Assembly (NCBI GenBank): GCA_022718015.1
Contig: JAIHZV010000105.1
Coordinates: 1-5,233 of the forward strand
DNA from: Phascolarctobacterium sp.
GTDB lineage: Bacteria > Bacillota > Negativicutes > Acidaminococcales > Acidaminococcaceae
Length of the DNA stretch: 5,233 nt
Direction of reading: 5' to 3'
A model generated the notes under the pieces. That model was not told the DNA's origin and made no database searches. It saw only the letters and a program-made list of their open reading frames with translations. Below are positions 4,697 to 5,233 of this stretch, in pieces. Each line of letters starts with the position of its first letter. Within the stretch, counting starts at the first letter, position 1. The translations under genes were made by a program, and so were the position numbers.

Positions 4697-5233
4697 CTAC
4701 ATGGTTTCATCTGTGCACAGTGATGCCAGCGTTGTAAGGTCTGTAACGGTTAATCTGCCGCGGGTGGTAGATAGAATTTCTCTGCTTCGCAAGTTGGTCA
4801 GCTCCCGTGTTATCTGAACCCGGCTCATGCCGAGAATATCCGCAATATCTTCCTGCGTCATCTCAATGACCAGACCGGAATTAGAAGGCTGATTCATAGT
4901 TAGCAGGTACAGGAGATTGCAGAGCTTCACCTGAGAGGGGTTGAATTCCTGATGGATGGTTTCAAAGAGAAAGCGGTTGACGTACATTGAGTACCAGTTG
5001 ATAACACTTTCAGCCAGTTGAGTATTTTCCTCAAACATTGCTTTGAACTGCTGCACAGTAAACTCCAGCACCTTGATTTCGGAGAGTGCAACGGTTGTCA
5101 GAGACTGCTCAATGCGAAAGTTATTTGTGTGATATCCTGGAAAAATCGTCCCTGGTCCGTGAAAGCTGATGATTTTCCGTCGTCCGTTTTCGTGCTCAGA
5201 AAAGTGAACGGATGCACCGGATACATAGTATTG
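4697..5233 (-). CDS. Crp/Fnr-family transcriptional regulator, N-terminus beyond window
   Basis: The minus-strand frame is open from base 5233 to the TAG at 4697-4699, giving 178 C-terminal residues; about 40-50 residues are missing. Seen: the end of the cyclic-nucleotide-binding-type beta barrel (YYVSGASVHFSEHENG, then GPGTIFPG), the long dimer helix (residues 56-95) and the Crp-type helix-turn-helix (125-155), TQEDIADILGMSRVQITREL. The DNA-binding Arg equivalent to CRP R185 is kept, while the CRP E181 position appears to be Val, so the DNA site should differ from TGTGA. The barrel lacks the Arg-Ser pair of the cAMP pocket (IEQSLTTVAL occupies that stretch), which argues against cAMP as ligand. 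Any FNR-type cysteine cluster would lie outside the window. Arg CGG codons occur, as in the HxlR gene. The GTG at 5071 is internal, not the start. Confidence 0.9.
   Translation of the reverse strand, partial: QYYVSGASVHFSEHENGRRKIISFHGPGTIFPGYHTNNFRIEQSLTTVALSEIKVLEFTVQQFKAMFEENTQLAESVINWYSMYVNRFLFETIHQEFNPSQVKLCNLLYLLTMNQPSNSGLVIEMTQEDIADILGMSRVQITRELTNLRSREILSTTRGRLTVTDLTTLASLCTDETM

Noticed and set aside
4697..5071. Crp/Fnr gene as a short 124-aa protein starting at GTG 5071
   Set aside because: The same frame continues to the window edge and encodes the remaining part of the sensory barrel, so the gene is longer and cut by the window.

Overview
The window looks like chromosomal DNA of a Gram-positive-type (Bacillota) anaerobe. 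Gene starts carry AGAGG or GGAGGG Shine-Dalgarno sites, terminators are hairpins with U-tracts, base composition is moderate, and the protein families (NhaC-type antiporter, IadA, HxlR, a divergent Crp/Fnr) are common there. A Negativicutes or Clostridia gut organism would fit, but the sequence alone does not settle the taxon.

Left part (1-3856): the 3' end of a LysR-type regulator gene, cut by the window edge, is followed by an intrinsic terminator. A 333-bp intergenic region with candidate operator dyads and a weak promoter comes next. Then a co-directional two-gene operon encodes an NhaC-family Na+/H+-type antiporter (483 aa) and a beta-aspartyl (isoaspartyl) dipeptidase, IadA (about 389 aa), closed by a strong terminator. 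The catalytic and metal-ligand residues expected of IadA are all present. The inferred theme is import or ion-coupled exchange linked to breakdown of isoaspartyl dipeptides, controlled by the adjacent LysR protein. The layout recalls E. coli, where a LysR gene (yjiE/hypT) lies beside iadA-yjiG-yjiH.

Right part (3857-5233): two regulator genes on the minus strand. One is a complete HxlR-family regulator (109 aa), with its own optimal ribosome-binding site and a long hairpin terminator. The other is the C-terminal 178 residues of a Crp/Fnr-family regulator that runs off the right edge. Their codon choice differs from the left operon (for example CGG Arg and GGG Gly codons, absent from iadA), so this part may have a separate origin.

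The 416-bp region between the two regulators holds the most unusual structure. There are two tandem copies of a compact module (a GGTAAC element, the palindrome CACAATATTGTG, then TACTT[C/T]ACAA). Each copy forms the -35 side of a well-spaced plus-strand promoter. A third TATAAT lies to the right with a GCTTCACCTGAAGC dyad at exactly -41.5. All three point right, yet no plus-strand gene follows in the window; they face the 3' end of the Crp/Fnr gene. A minus-strand promoter for the HxlR gene overlaps the first one head-on. No RNA gene, CRISPR array or recognisable transposase was found.
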